Shown here: piece by piece, positions 1 to 13,400 of the stretch | Layout of the letters: the number at the start of each line of letters is the position of its first letter | Position numbering within the stretch: position 1 is the stretch's first letter | Origin: Effrenium voratum | Taxonomy: Eukaryota > Sar > Dinophyceae > Suessiales > Symbiodiniaceae | Assembly: GCA_963377175.1 (NCBI GenBank) | Contig: CAUJNA010003239.1 | Span: 1,309,596 to 1,373,595, forward strand | Direction: 5' to 3' | DNA length: 64,000 bases | Position numbers and translations under genes: made by a program | Notes under the pieces: generated by a model | What the model was told of the DNA's origin: nothing | Databases searched by the model: none | The model's input: only the letters and a program-made list of their open reading frames with translations

Positions 1-1280
1 TCCAACTTCCAGCTGCCTTTTGTCTTGTTGTAGCCTTTCCAACCTGTTGCGTCAGGCAAATGGCCTTTTGTCCCTTTAGCACCATCATTCCAGTCAAGGG
101 CAAAGTAAGACGGTACCAAACGTTAAAGGTTGACCCAGTTGAGGCTTTGGTGCCCTCCCTTCAATTACACTCTCCCCCCCCCCGCCCCCCCATATGCTGC
201 CTGTAGCCTCCAGCGCTTGCTGACAGCCCTTGCATTTCTCTCCTCACGCGCCCGACAAGCGAAACTCGCTGGTTGAAAGCTTGGCGACCAACTAGTACTG
301 TACTGAACTACTCTGCAAGTTCCCGGGCAGCTGCTTTCTCCTTGCAGCCGATAATAAATTCCCAACATCTGGCATGCTTGAGTTTGTGTCCAGAGCTTGT
401 TGGGAAGGTGCAAGGATATACCGAGGCAAACGCAGTGGAAACAAGCATGTCTTTTCCCACCAAACAAACTTCCCTAACTGAGAGCTTGGCAGGCCCCTTA
501 AGGCCATAGCCCGATTTGCTCGTTGAACATCGGCTGTTTGCTCATCCAAGAACGAGGATTGGCCCAGCCCCGTCCTACGCACCGAACTTGAGCAACAACC
601 AAGCCGAATGAAGGACAGTGACATTGCTCGAGGGATTGATGTGGAACCCTGCTAAAGGTTTAGAGTACATCATTGTCAATTGACAGAAAAACCAACATTC
701 CCTGCAGTTCCCTACGCATCACCCCATGACACCATGACGAACAACACTTGGGGTTGAGCAAAAAGGTGATGCTTAAACCCACAAGGGGACGCACACATGT
801 TGCTAGTTGGTCAAGCAAGCCAGCTTTCCCAAAAGGCCCAACTGACGTAGGTGGATTGCTTCCAAAAAGCTCACGCTTCCTGCTTGCCACTAACAAGGGC
901 TTCCCAAAAAGTGCCCAAAGCCCAGGTATTTCGGACGCGAAGGGCCCATTTTTCCCCCCGAGGCCTCCGAGCTGCGCCGGGGCGAAGGCCGGCAACGGCA
1001 CCACGCTCCTACCCGGGGTCTTGGCCCGAGTGAAGCTTTATTTCTGGGCGGTTCCCTTCAAAAACAGGCATGCCCCGTTGTGCGGTCGATTCCACCCTTG
1101 AATTCCCTTTCGCAAGGCTACCTAAGAAGCAAGACCCACCCAGATTTCGACCGTGGCCTAACCGCTTCGCCTGCGTTGTTGGCATATGTTGAATAAGTTC
1201 AAGATCGTCAGTTTCGTGCAACCAATGGTGAACCATGTGCGGCACCCTTTCTCCCACAAACAGAACGCAGAAGGCACCTC

Positions 1281-1340
1281 TGGGAGGGTACCTGGAAGAC
1301 CAATATCCCTTTTAAGGGACCCCCCCTGTCAGGTGCCAGG
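1281..1340 (+). repeat. Short dispersed repeat, copy 1
   Basis: This 60 bp stretch shares its two ends with 10,163-10,220. Both copies begin GGGAGGGTAC, then TGGAAGA, and end with a run of C followed by TGTCAGGTGCCA. The middles differ, and each contains a small inverted repeat (CCTTTTAAGG here, AAGAGTTTCCTCTT in the other copy). A third, weaker match on the minus strand lies near 25,990-26,030. It is probably a small non-autonomous element; family unknown. Confidence 0.55.
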
Positions 1341-3188
1341 GAGGCAATTTGTATGCATAAACTGCGCTCCTGAAGGCTCGGGACAGCACACAGGCGGAGA
1401 CCAGCGGGAGATCGCAGATGCGGCACCGGCTGGGCCTTGGAGGGTTGAACGGATTCAATGGATTGAACCTCCTGTTGTGGGTTTGAAGGGGCAACGGATT
1501 GAATCCTCCTCTTGGGTTTAAACGGATTTCTTCACTGTGTGTGATCTCTTGCATGAGTTCCAGCAGCATATTGATGTTGCTCCAAAGTGCGCTGGCGGGA
1601 CCGTCTTTCTGCTGTCCAGGCCCGCGTTTTGGCTCATCGTTTGAGCACTTCCTATGTCTGGAGCTCTTGCTGGAATATGATCTGGCAAAGATGACCCAGG
1701 GTGTCCGGCATGGCCGGCGTACAACGAGTTGCAGCCCATCTCCGCCCTCAACGCCGCTCGTTTGATATTGGGTGACAACATGAAGAGTCGTCAGGCAACT
1801 CCCGGCCGATGGCGCAAAACGCCCCGAACATGCCCGAGCAGTCACCAAACATAATTATCAAACATGGATATCCACCGCGATAAAATGAACGCCTCCTGCG
1901 GCATTCATTCCCTCTTGCTTCTGCACCTCCAAGTGGTTAACTTGAAGTGGCTAGCCACTACCCCTAGAAACACAGGCCCCACCCCCTTCTGTCTTATCTG
2001 CGCTTTCCCGTGCCATTCTTTTTTGCAGCGGGACAAGGTGGGACCGGGGGTACCTTTTCCAGGCCGAGTCATCAGCTTTTGCCAAGAGCTAGCACAACTC
2101 TTTTGCAATGAACACCAGGAACCCAAAAGCACTGCTTTAACTTGATGAGATCTCCTGGGGGTACCACACCTACCAAGGCGCGGACCCTTTTTGGTTGTTT
2201 CATGTTGTATTTGTGGGAGTAAATCGCAAAGATCCCTCATTCCCCCTCCCCCCAAAACAAAGGTTGGACACTTGGGAACTGCTTCGCAACCTGACCATTT
2301 TCGCGCTTTGGTTTGGCTTCCTGGCTGAAACTCCAAGCGCACTTGCCCGTTCCCAACCCGGGCCCCCAGACAGGCTGCAACTCTGCGCCGCACACTGCGG
2401 GCCTCAGTCACAAAGGCTCCCCGAGGGCCCGGGTGTTTGACCAGACACTACTTGTGACTGCGGTCCTGGAAAGAAGGGATGCCCGAAACAATTAGAATGG
2501 TGTGGAGTAGTCAACCAGAGTTGCCCGGCACCAGTGTCTTTGTCTTCGTCTGCTCGTGTTCTTTCATGATGTTTGTAGCTTTCCAACAGCTGACTATGGC
2601 TTGCATCAACGTGAGAAGCAATCCATGATCCCCTTGAAGTGGAGCCCATGTAAACCACTTGCCCATGGCATGTGGAGCACAAGCGCGATGGCGTTGTGTG
2701 CCCGTCTGGCTACAGAGGTCGGAAACGCGGCCTCTGAAGTGGAAGAATGCAACTTGTCGGAGGGGCAAAACCGAGATCATTCTACTCAGTCCCACAACTT
2801 TGAGCTAGCTCTGCAAGCTTCGTGGCTATGTGGTGTGCGTCCTTCACAGGATAAGACGATGCGCAAGTGAACCTTCTTAAAACAAAAAAGCAACATCTTC
2901 ACCACTTTGGTATGAATCATCCAGCTCCAATTCACGCCACCTGTGCTGTGAGTGCTACAAAGAAACACCTTTGGGAACCTGAGGCAACTTGGACCAAACT
3001 CGGCGCAACATGAGGCTGTAGACTCACCATGGGGCACTTCCACATGGCTAGATGCATGTTGGTATCTGTTCAAAACCAAGGAGACCCCTGGTTTCGGAAC
3101 GTGTAACCACGGATTCCAACAAAGACCCTCAGGGCTCCAGCCTCCTGTCGAATGCTAATTCTATACTTCCATGTGCATTTGTATGTAG

Positions 3189-3328
3189 GTATCTCTCTCT
3201 CTCTCTCTCTCTCTCTTGCTCTCTCTTTCTCTCTCGCTCGCTCTATCGATTTCTCTCTCTTTGTCTGTCCGTCTGTCTGCCTGCCTGCCTGCCTGTCTGC
3301 CTGTCTGTCTGTCTGTCTGTCTGTCCCA
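3189..3328. repeat. (TC)n followed by (TCTG)n microsatellite
   Basis: A CT-dinucleotide tract passes directly into CTGT/CTGC tetranucleotide units. Translated ORFs across it are low-complexity artefacts. Confidence 0.9.
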
Positions 3329-4438
3329 TGTTCGGTCCCTGTGAAACCTGCAAATCATCAACTGCCAATCATCAACTACTGAACTTAAGCTATAAACCAA
3401 ACACAAACCGGACATAAGAAGGACCCGCTATGGACCTCCACCATGTCTCGTTTTGCCCCAGGTGAGCTCGAAAAGCGCCACGCGACTGGCGTGCGGCATT
3501 TTAGGCCCGCGCAGGTGTACAGGCAGCTCTGTGCATGAAGATGGCAAGCACCTGGGCAGAGACGGCCGTTTGGGGGTCAGGAAGGTTGATCAACCCGATT
3601 TCTTGCTGGTTCTAAGCAGGGAATGTGGGAATGACCCCTATTAACTGCCTTCATTTAAGGGGATCCCTAGCAGTTAGCAGGACATGCAGACATGCGGTCT
3701 GAAGCTACCTGATTTTATGCTTCCTAGTTTAAACCTCAAAGAGGGCAAAGGCCTGGTTGATGATGCACACTTTGTCTCATGCTGAAAACCCAAGCAATTG
3801 CCAGGATAGAGTACGGAATTGGCCAACCATCATTTGCTTTCACGATTTGGAACGCCCAAATGGGTTGTTTCCAATGGTTTCCTCCAAATCTTGCTGGTTC
3901 TGAGCAGGGAATGAACAGGGAGCTTGGGGTGGATGCGGCCGGCGTCAAGAAGAATAATTTAAATCCCCCCCTTTTTGTTCAAACAAACACATACAGTTTT
4001 ACAAACAGAAGTTCTCCCTACAGTTTTGGCGAAGAAGAAGTCCTGCCTGGAAGTGGCAGTGGCATGGCTACGGGTTGTGACTCAAGCCACACGCGGGCTC
4101 AGCGCCCCGGCAAGCTAACGGCTTGTTCTTCGCCTCGCCGTGGGCACGTGCAGGGAGGGCTTGAGTCTTGGAGTTGTCAAGTTGTTAGTTCCCGACGGTC
4201 AGAAGAAATTCTGCACCGCCTCAGGGTGTGACCTATAGAAAGGTGGGAAGCGAGCTACATGCCCGCCGCTCGTGAAAAAGGTTGAACAGCGACAAGCGAG
4301 GGTGGTCACAGCGGTCAAAGACGGCGAAAGACGGCGCGAGCCGTTCAACTCCAGAATCCAAGCCGTGTCCCAGGAATCAGCTGTTCGCGTGGCCCCGGAT
4401 CACTCGGCAAAAACCAGGCCCCCCCCCTGCCAAGAAGC

Positions 4439-7400
4439 CTGCGCATCGGGCTGCAGCTGCGGAAATCCCATGCCTCAGGCGAATCCACACTCGGTTCAAC
4501 GTGTAGGAAGCCAGCGTTGACAGCGCCCTTGTCGTTGGGAGAGCATCACCCGTGAATCTGCCACATTATTTCATCTGGGGTCGACAATACCAGCCATTGG
4601 AGTCTGGGGTAACCTTTTGAAATCAGCGCAAGGAGTCGGCTGAATTCCTCCAAAATGGGTGATTTAAAGAAAGCGAGCTGCTTGCGGAGCGAAGCAACAA
4701 AATCCAAGAAAGCCGAATCAGTCTTCCTTCAGCCTGTCAACGCGCGAAAGCTGCTGGACCTGGCCGCAAGAAACAAACCAGCTCAATTGATCCATGTCCG
4801 GTGTATAGCTGATGTTCCCTGAGTCGCCAAGTACAAGCCCTGCCATCAGTAAGCTGCACGGTCTCAAAAGGCGAGGGAACCTGCCAAGGGAAGGTGGCTT
4901 CCCTTTGGTGTGTCTGTAAACCTGCCCCCAAAAGAATACTGTACCCTGAACAAAACATGCTGGTGCGCCAAAGCCCAAACGATGCCAGGGGAGCGAAAGT
5001 GCACCCCGAAGAGCCATGGCCTGGTCCCTGTGTAACAAAGAAGCCGAAACAAGTTGTTTGAAGTGTGACGTCAGCCCCCCAAAAAGGATAAGGAGTTGCC
5101 GCGGGAAAAGTATGCCTTGTCAAAGTATACCCAAGAAACAGTTGGTAGTTAGTGTCCAGGGTGTGCATTTGCTCGCACCCAGCCCAGCCTGCTCTAAAGA
5201 AACGACATCATCAAACAGCTGTCCTCTGTTCATGGCTCAATTTGATGTTCAAGTTCCTACAAACCCGGGGGAATTGGGCTCTGTAGCTCCCATGTCAATA
5301 GGAATATATATATATATATATATTCTAGATTAATGCGTTGCCCCTGGCTCCTCTGAGCCAAGGATCCACGACCAGCATCCAGCATCAGGCGAATGCTCCA
5401 AACTTTGCCCAGGGGCGCACCAGGCTCGGCGCCACCGCTCCGGAGCCCACGCTGGGCGCCGTCAAGTGCTTCAACAGCAGGTCCTCCGCTGACTGCAAAC
5501 CGAGTGACCCGGTCAGCCTTTCTTGTCTTGGCTTCTTGGACATCAAGATGTTGGGTTAGTTCCACAGATATTCCAGGTTGGATGGGGAATATATGGCCAT
5601 GGGTCAAAATCCCGTACCCCCAGTGAACATCCCAATCCCCACTAAAATGGACTAAAACGGGTGGCGCACCTTCCCCAAAATGGAACCATTGGTTTTGACC
5701 CAAAGCCATATGAGAAAAGATGAATTTAGTGTGACATTCCAGACAGCGAACTGTCCCAGGGATGGCAAGCCACTGATTGCAAAGTCGAATGTTTGATGGT
5801 TCTATATAATGTGCTTCGGCGGGGAATGGGGAGAAACAAGGGCGTTCGTAGGGATAAATGGCCCTCAAAGGGTCTCCACACTTTTGGGATTTGTGTATGA
5901 TGAACCAAGAAGTGAGTCGATCGTAAACCCTGCCAAGCTTTCTGCCAATGCAACACCAGCTGCACCCTGTTGAGGGGCATGGGCATTTCAACCTACCAAT
6001 ATAACATGTCACTAACTTGTAGGGATCTGGGTTTACACATATATATAGATATACATATATATATGCATGTCTGCTGTACAGTAGTTGGAAGCCTTTCTAT
6101 GTGGCGGGATTTCAGCAGCAAACCAGCTGGCAGGATGGCCCAATAAGAAAAAACACAGCTGTGTGGGCCCAACTTCTTAAAGTTCAGGAAACAGTGGACA
6201 GCTGCAAGCCCCGGAACGTTGGCGATGATTGACACTGCAAAGCACTGCAAGCTCTTTGCATGACACGGCATGGTTTTCTGCGTCCTCTCTTTGGATGCTG
6301 TGGCGGAGAGAGACAGGCAACGCGAAAACCTTGATTGACACTCGACTGGGCATTCAACCAGGCAATTCTTGCGGTGTGGCACCGAAAAGACTTTGTTTAA
6401 GCTTGCTTCGAGAAGACCCGAGCGTTCGTTGAAGGGGCGGTATTCGCCTCGGCCCCCAGGGCCGGGAAGCGGTCAGACCCCTTCATTCAGAAAAAAAACC
6501 ATCCCCAACCCCCATGTCGCGCGGCCAAAATCCCGAAGCAGCTGTTCGCTTCTAGAAACCTGTCAAATCCCTCTGAAAACAGGTCCAACTCCCGTCAAAT
6601 CCCCCTAGAAACCGTCAAAATCCAAAAAAAGCCGTCCAATACCCTAGAAATTTGGACCTGCGCTTGGCCCACCATTCTGTAGCTCTCTGCGGCTCTCGGT
6701 CTGGCCCTTTGAAGCCAGGTGGAATCGTGCGGACATGCGCCCACCCGCTAGCTTGCAAACCAGCTCACGCATTTCGGCGCCGACTCACTCACTTTACTGA
6801 CATCACTTCAAGGCAAACAGAAGCACAGTATATACCTCAAAGCCAGCCAAAAGCGGACTGGCCGAGGTGGGCAACGCGAAGCGTTTACAATTAGGGTGTC
6901 TCAAAAGGGTTCCCGAAGATGACACACACTAAGTCACTACGACCCCAACAACTTTTGACTTCCCTCAAGAGGACAAAAACAAAATCGGGGCGGTATTTGA
7001 CGAACCCCAAAGGAAAAACTGACACCGACCATGGCATCTATGAGGATTCTATGCCCCCCTTTTTTCACGGGAGTAGGGTGAGTGCGATTTGGGTTTGACA
7101 GCTCAGCTATGGGTGGCCACACCAAAACCATTTTGACCAACCCCAAAAAGAAAAACCTGAAACTTGAATCTCTGGGTGGCCCCCACAAAAAAACAAAAAA
7201 AAAACAGACACCCCAAAACCCTCTCGCTTTCTCGCTTTTTGGGTCGGCGAATCCGGGCCTCGAAGTGCTGCACATCCAGCGCCACCTCGAAGCGGCCGCC
7301 GGTGTCCTCCTGAGCGAATCGAGCTCTGGGGGCTGAGGGTTCATAGACCAAGGGGTGGCTTCCATATCCCTGGGCTTCAAACTTCAAACCACCATGAAAA

Positions 7401-10400
7401 CAAAGGGGTTGTTGGTACAACCTAGTAATAACCACCCTTATTCCCTCAAGAGTTCCAGGATCCGAATTGGGTCAATCAGTCTTTTGATGGGGGTTGAACC
7501 CTGAAGGGATGTTTGCCTCCTCCGACTTCGCTTTGATGCTTTCTATAGTTTTGCCCAGTGGACAAATCGATCACCATCCGAGTCACCAGTAAAATCCAAG
7601 CCAGGGTTGTGCCGCTGTGAGAAACTGGACATCCTTCCATATTGTTGTCACCAAGAAGGTGGAAAGAACTCAATCACACAGCCCTGCCCCCAACAGTTGT
7701 TTAACAGTTTGACCAAAATGTCACGTCATGAGATAAGAATGTGAATGTATCTGTGTGTGTGTGTGTGTGCCTCTCGGAGTGTCAGGCCGAGAAATCGCTC
7801 GCCCTCTGCGCGAGCATCTTGAAAATCAGCTCTCAAAGGGATGGCCGGGAGAGAACGTTGCAAAGCGGAAATAAGGGTTCCACCTTCATGCACTGGTGAG
7901 CTCTTTTACCCTCCAACCGGTGATCTCATTACAATTTTACATTTTGCCCAGAGGAATATCAAGGGAAGCCTTTTTGGCTGCTTGGAGAAACATCCAAACG
8001 AGAAAACGGCCGGCTGAGCTATGGGCACAAAGGCGCCGGAGCACGAAGATCTCGGGGCTCAGCGACACTACTGACACCTGGGCGGCGCCCGAGGGGCCCT
8101 CGAGGCTTGGGTTGACGAACTTCCGTCCAAGCCAAAGTTGGTTCCCCCATTGAGTCCTCGATCTTCGGGGCAATCAGACTTCCAAGCGCTGAATTGAGCC
8201 GTCGGCAAGTTGGCATTGCACTGCGTGGATAGCCACCTGAATTACCACCCCACTTGAGAAGCGGTTAATAACCCTCTTTAGTAAGTTCCCTGGCATTCAA
8301 GAAGTCTACCAAAGCCCATGGAACAGAATCGAAAGAGCTTCTTGCCCCCACTACTAACCTTCATTTCCCGAGGCGTTGATTATGACTCAATTGGTGTCAG
8401 ATGGTCAGCTTGTCAAACACGTCCATGATTTGATCAACCCCCTGGCGGATGCGCGGATGCGACGGCTGGGAGTTTCGGCAGGCCTTCCCCGTTAGTCTCA
8501 ACCAGGTTCAAGCTCCAGCCTACGAGACCCAGCAAACCAAAGGTTAGACGAATGGGAACCAGGATCGAAGACAGTTGGGTCCAAGAGCAAGTGGATGTTG
8601 GCATCCTTCGAAATTCCAGCAACACTGGCTGCTAGTTTCGGGACCGACCCTGCCTTTCGCCATGTGCCACTTTCCAAAGCTGGTAGCTAAACTTCCAAAC
8701 CGCGCCCCATTTGAGCCATGTCCTAAACGTGTCATGATTTGCTATATCGCCACCAGCTTACGCCACCTTACGCGCGTGGAGTCTTCCCCTTCCGCGCTGG
8801 TCGACGCGACACGACTCTTACGAAACATGTACACGGAGGTTTTGGGCGCTGCTCCTTTGTCCATCGACCCCCCCCCCCCTCCCCCCCCGAAACACCCCGA
8901 TCTGCTTTGGTCCCATTTCGTCGGTGCTTGGGACCCGCGCCCGCAGGCCCTTGGCGCGCAAGGAGGGCGTCACCTCCTCGAGCAAAGCGCAAAGCGCGGC
9001 GGCGCACCTTATTTGGGGGACCCTGCCACATGGTTGGTTGTAGGGTTGGTGACCAAAAAACATCTCATCTGGGTGACTGATGCCCAAGAGAAAGCGTGTG
9101 TGAGTTTCTGGACTTCCCCCCCCACTAATCTGTGTGAATTATGAGGGTTCCGCATGGGAGGAAAAAACTGGGTAAGGCTGTGAGGTCGCAAACCCTCCCG
9201 GAGGGTGAGGTCGCTACAGTTTGCCCACACTTCTTTGCTGCCCCCCCACCCCCATCCCCCACCCCACTAAAATGAACAGAACCTAAAAAACAAGGAAAGC
9301 GCACCCAATCAGATGCAACCCAACACAAACCCCTTGGCCCAAATTGCACCAATAAGTTTTCCCCGCGTTTAAGAGAAACGTTTTAGTGGAGGATGGTACG
9401 ACGGTCCAAAATCGACGGCATAAATCGGCAGTGGCTAAATCGACGACGTGGCCAAAACGACAGGCCGACAATATGCCGACACTGGTCGATATCCAACCTA
9501 TGAAGGGGCAACAGCTGGCCGTGATTAACGAGGCAGTCACTCAAACAGCCAGAGGAGAGCGATGTGCCTCACCGATGTGCCCACCTAACCCAGCGCGCCC
9601 ACAAGCGAGCGATTTGTTTCCCGGCCCCTTTCCGAAGGCAACTGTGTGTGATGAGGGCACACCTGCAACAAGTGTTGCAAAACTTCTTACTTACCTCCTT
9701 GTCTTGCTGTTGGAATCCCCTCAAGCGCGTCAAGCAAGAAACACCTTCGTTCGCAAAACAAGGCCTCCGTGTGCAAGGATCACTCATCCTGGATACAGTA
9801 AGGTCACGCACGTTCTTCTGTGAGGTTGATATCATTGCTCAGATGCGATCGATCGCAGTCCTCACCTAGGTGAGCCTCAGGGTTCTCTCCGAGCTTGAGT
9901 TGCACTCGGGAACAGCCTCCAAAGGCCCGTCCGATGCTTCCGCCGTTACACCTCGAGCTGCCGGAAGTCGGACTGTGACAAAACCACGCCTCATAACTCG
10001 GAGAGAGGCTCCAAAAGCAGCACGTTCGCGGGGCCCAAGGCATTCAACGCCATGTTTGAAGAAACCCTTCAGAGGCGCTTCTCCTCGCGGGTTTTGGTTT
10101 GGCACGATAAATTACGCACTCTGAAGTAACACATTCCCCTTCTTCCCACTAACATAGCATTTGTGGGAGGGTACTTGGAAGAAGAGTTTCCTCTTCCAGG
10201 GACCCCCTGTCAGGTGCCATGAAAAGGTGGGAGGGAAGATAGTCATTGGAGCAAAACCAAATCCGCCCCGGACGCTCACGGAGCAGGCTTGAGCAGGCAA
10301 TCCCTCCCAGCAAATCTGGCTGAAGCAACAAGGCACGTTGGGATTCTGAAGAGGCCAACGCCTGCATAATTTACGAATGGGAGATATATGAGAAAACAAT

Positions 10401-13400
10401 AAAATAAAATAAAACTCCAGTGGCTCTTTTGCTTCAGCTAGTGCCGCTTTGCAACGACCACACCCAACCAGGATTTCGGCTGTCCCCTGGACTATTCTCA
10501 TCAAAAACCACATTTGGATTCTCGTAGGGCACACCAGCCATGGACTTGTTCCATTCGAACCAATCACAATAGCTGAAGTAAGGCACTCCGAAAAGAATGC
10601 AAAAGTGTCTCCATGACCCTTCACTCAGGTTGCTTGCGATGGCAACCATGTTTCACTTCTTCCCAAGAGCAAAGCTCCCCATGCACCGAAGCGCAGCACA
10701 GCGAGCGAGCCAACTCGGACGCCAGAGGTCCTCGAGCGTGAGGTCTTGCAAGTTGTTGGTGCCCACTGAGGCCAAGAGCACCTGGGACCGATCGCAGTGG
10801 GAGCTTTGCTTGGGCTTGTGCTGCCAATTGGCACCCCCAAAATGGGGCTTTAAGACAAGCCAAAAAGTATATCCCGGAAAACACAGGTGGGTCTGCCTCA
10901 GAAATCCAAGGGCCGAGAAATGTCAATGTGTTGAACCAAGTCACGTGTCTCCGGGTATTTCTCTGCCTTTGGACGAGCCGTTGGGCTGGTGCCAACCCTG
11001 ATTGGAATGGGGATCATTCCGACTTGGGACACATGGCCGGAAACAGTACAAGCGGGCCAGGAAAAAAGGGAAGAAAGACACACCCCATTTTTGGCAGAGA
11101 TTCCTCAAACTTGCGGACCCAAAGGATTAAATCAGTGTTCAGACAGAGAAGACAATGTTATTCGCCAGTCATGTTACAAAAGACTCGAGCAGGCTTTCTA
11201 GACTTGAGTGGATTGGCCAGCAAAGTCCAGACTTTCACCACATGATCTTCCCAAAAACTTCAAAGCCCAACACATATTTGTTGGCTACTCCAACCAAAAA
11301 CAAGTGGTGTAAGTCTCCATATTTCTAGCGAACCTTGAAATGCAAAAATAAGCTCAGAGATCCGATAGACAAAGGAAAGAAGGGGGCCCGTGCCCCCAGT
11401 GAACATCCCAATCCCCACTAAAACAGACTAAAATGGGTGGTGCACCTACCATTGGTTTTGACCAACGTTCAATGTTTGTGACGGGGGGTCCCCCCCGTCC
11501 ACCGTTTTGCCGGGGCGCCAGCACCTCCCGCAGGCCGTAGGTGGGTGCGTTGTCCAGGCCCTGCAAGGCCCGCTGCAAGGCGCTCACTGCGCAGCACACG
11601 CCCCGCGCGCCCTGCGCGGAAAGCCACGGGGAGGGACGTCCCAAATAGACCGAATAGGCCGAAGAGGACCAGGGCAAATAGAAAAATGTCCAAATTCCTT
11701 TACGCTGTTTGGCCGTTGCCGCTGCTCGAATGTCATGGGCAGTTGTACTGGGGTTGAATGTTCTGGGCAAAGGCCGCCAACCAGCTGTCACTCTTGCTAT
11801 TGATCCGCCCTTGGAATCACAGCCGCCACGAGACCGAGACTGAGCCAGTGAGTGAGTCGGACAAATCCACATTTCCCTTGCAAAGGAGCCTGCTTCTAAT
11901 ACCAGCTCCCTGCATCACCCAACCCGCAGCGCGCGGCTAGCTCAAATTGCCGCGCATGTTTCTCAAATCCCGGGTGCTTTCACAAAGACAGCGTACCATC
12001 CAAAAGCGGAGGCGTGCATGGACACAGCTGACTAGTTGCATGGGTAAGTCGAGGACAAGTTGGCTGAAGCTGAAACACTGTTCTAGGTGTGTCAAAGCTC
12101 TGCCTGCTTTCTGCAGCACCATGGTCCAAGCCGAACTGCAAAGCAACTAAACTGCATCCCGCATAGCGCCAGCCTCTGCAGATTCGTTGCCTGGTGGGGG
12201 GGCCGCCCTTGCAAATCTCATATGTGTCCCCCTAGCCTTTTGGCCTGCGGCCCACATATCTTGTAGAAAAGCATGCATATATATATATATATTAGAAAGA
12301 GAGAGAGGCAGAGACGTACATGTTTCAAGTTTACATCCGCGTGTATGTTATATCTAATATCATATATATCATATAAAAATATAATATCATATGCATGTGT
12401 ATATATATATATACATATATATATAGTAAAAAACAAAAAGAAGTTGTACAAATCTCATCCCAGCTCCCCCAGCCGCGGGCTTTCCCCGCCCGGCTCCTCC
12501 TTGGCGGCGCCGTCCAGGCACCGGCGCAGCTGCGCCGGGCTGCTGCCCAGCGGCGCCAAGGTCTGGCCGCCCGAAAACGGGCCCTTTGGTGGGACCCACT
12601 GAGCCCACGTAGCAAAAAAGTTCGAAGATGTGGCGGGAAATGTTTGGCTATGGGCATGGACCTTTCAAAGATGCCATGAATACGAAACCCCCTAGAAGGG
12701 AGACTCCGGTTACCCTTCTAGTAGGTAGCCAGCCATTATCCTTGTTTAGTGGTGCAGTTACTCTGACAGTAAATGAAACCAGCCATGATGCTTGTTTAGT
12801 GGGGCATTTCCTCTGACAGTAGGTCAAAATGCGATTCTCCTTTGAGTTGTTAAGTGTGGCAAGCGTTTGGATACCTATGCAGGTCAATGGATCCATGGGG
12901 ATGGGTAAAAATGGTTTAAGTGAAGGCGGAAGGGGGAGTTTGACCGAGAAACAGCGCAAAATCCTCCCCACGGTTCGGGGGTTTATGAGCCGTGTCGGCC
13001 CAACAAGGCCTGAGCACTTCGGGTGGGAAGGGTCCAAGAGAGTCCTTCTGATATGTTTGTCAACTTCCTGTCTCAGGATGGAGACGTGGGAAGATCCATA
13101 TAGGCATGAGTACAAGTTTCGAACACCCATCGGAGAGTTGGATGCATTTTCTTGCAGCTTTATCTGGACCCTTGATTGACCTTTGGCTCTTGGTCCAAAT
13201 CCAAGACGCTTTCTTTTGAACTGCCTGGACACGGGGAGTTGATCAATATTCTGTTCGGCCCCCAAATGATCATGGGTAACTTGTCCCACTTAGTGGTTGA
13301 ATCCAACATCTGCTTTTTGTGGTTTTCCAACCAATGGGCATCCCATGAGGACCTGTTGAACAACGGACATGAAAACTTCATCCCCCGCCTCACACCCGCC

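Larger units (their letters stand above)
1..4438. other. Non-coding stretch left of the p44 gene
   Basis: I see no exon here that I can defend. It should hold the C-terminal zinc-finger exons of the p44/SSL1 gene, if that gene ends inside the window. The only candidate is a minus-strand piece near 3,490-3,530 with two closely spaced cysteines, and it could not be joined in phase. The stretch also contains one copy of a 60 bp dispersed repeat and the TC/TCTG microsatellite, which are listed separately. Confidence 0.5.

Noticed and set aside
7259..7309. Small heat-shock protein (alpha-crystallin) exon
   Set aside because: GGRFEVALDVQHF resembles Hsp20, but the neighbours in phase on both sides spell p44/SSL1, where this is the TGG-x-Y/F-x-V region.
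8027..8077. Prolyl 4-hydroxylase N-terminal exon
   Set aside because: VVSLSPEIFVL resembles it, but the exon joins in phase to p44 exons before and after.
9866..10105. GC-rich minus-strand ORF as another p44 exon
   Set aside because: No frame continues the p44 sequence, and flanking p44 exons already join without it.
10731..10781. SGNH hydrolase block (VGTNNL)
   Set aside because: Short match; position and phase put it in p44 between the TYGLRE and EVTPSLRAKGL exons.
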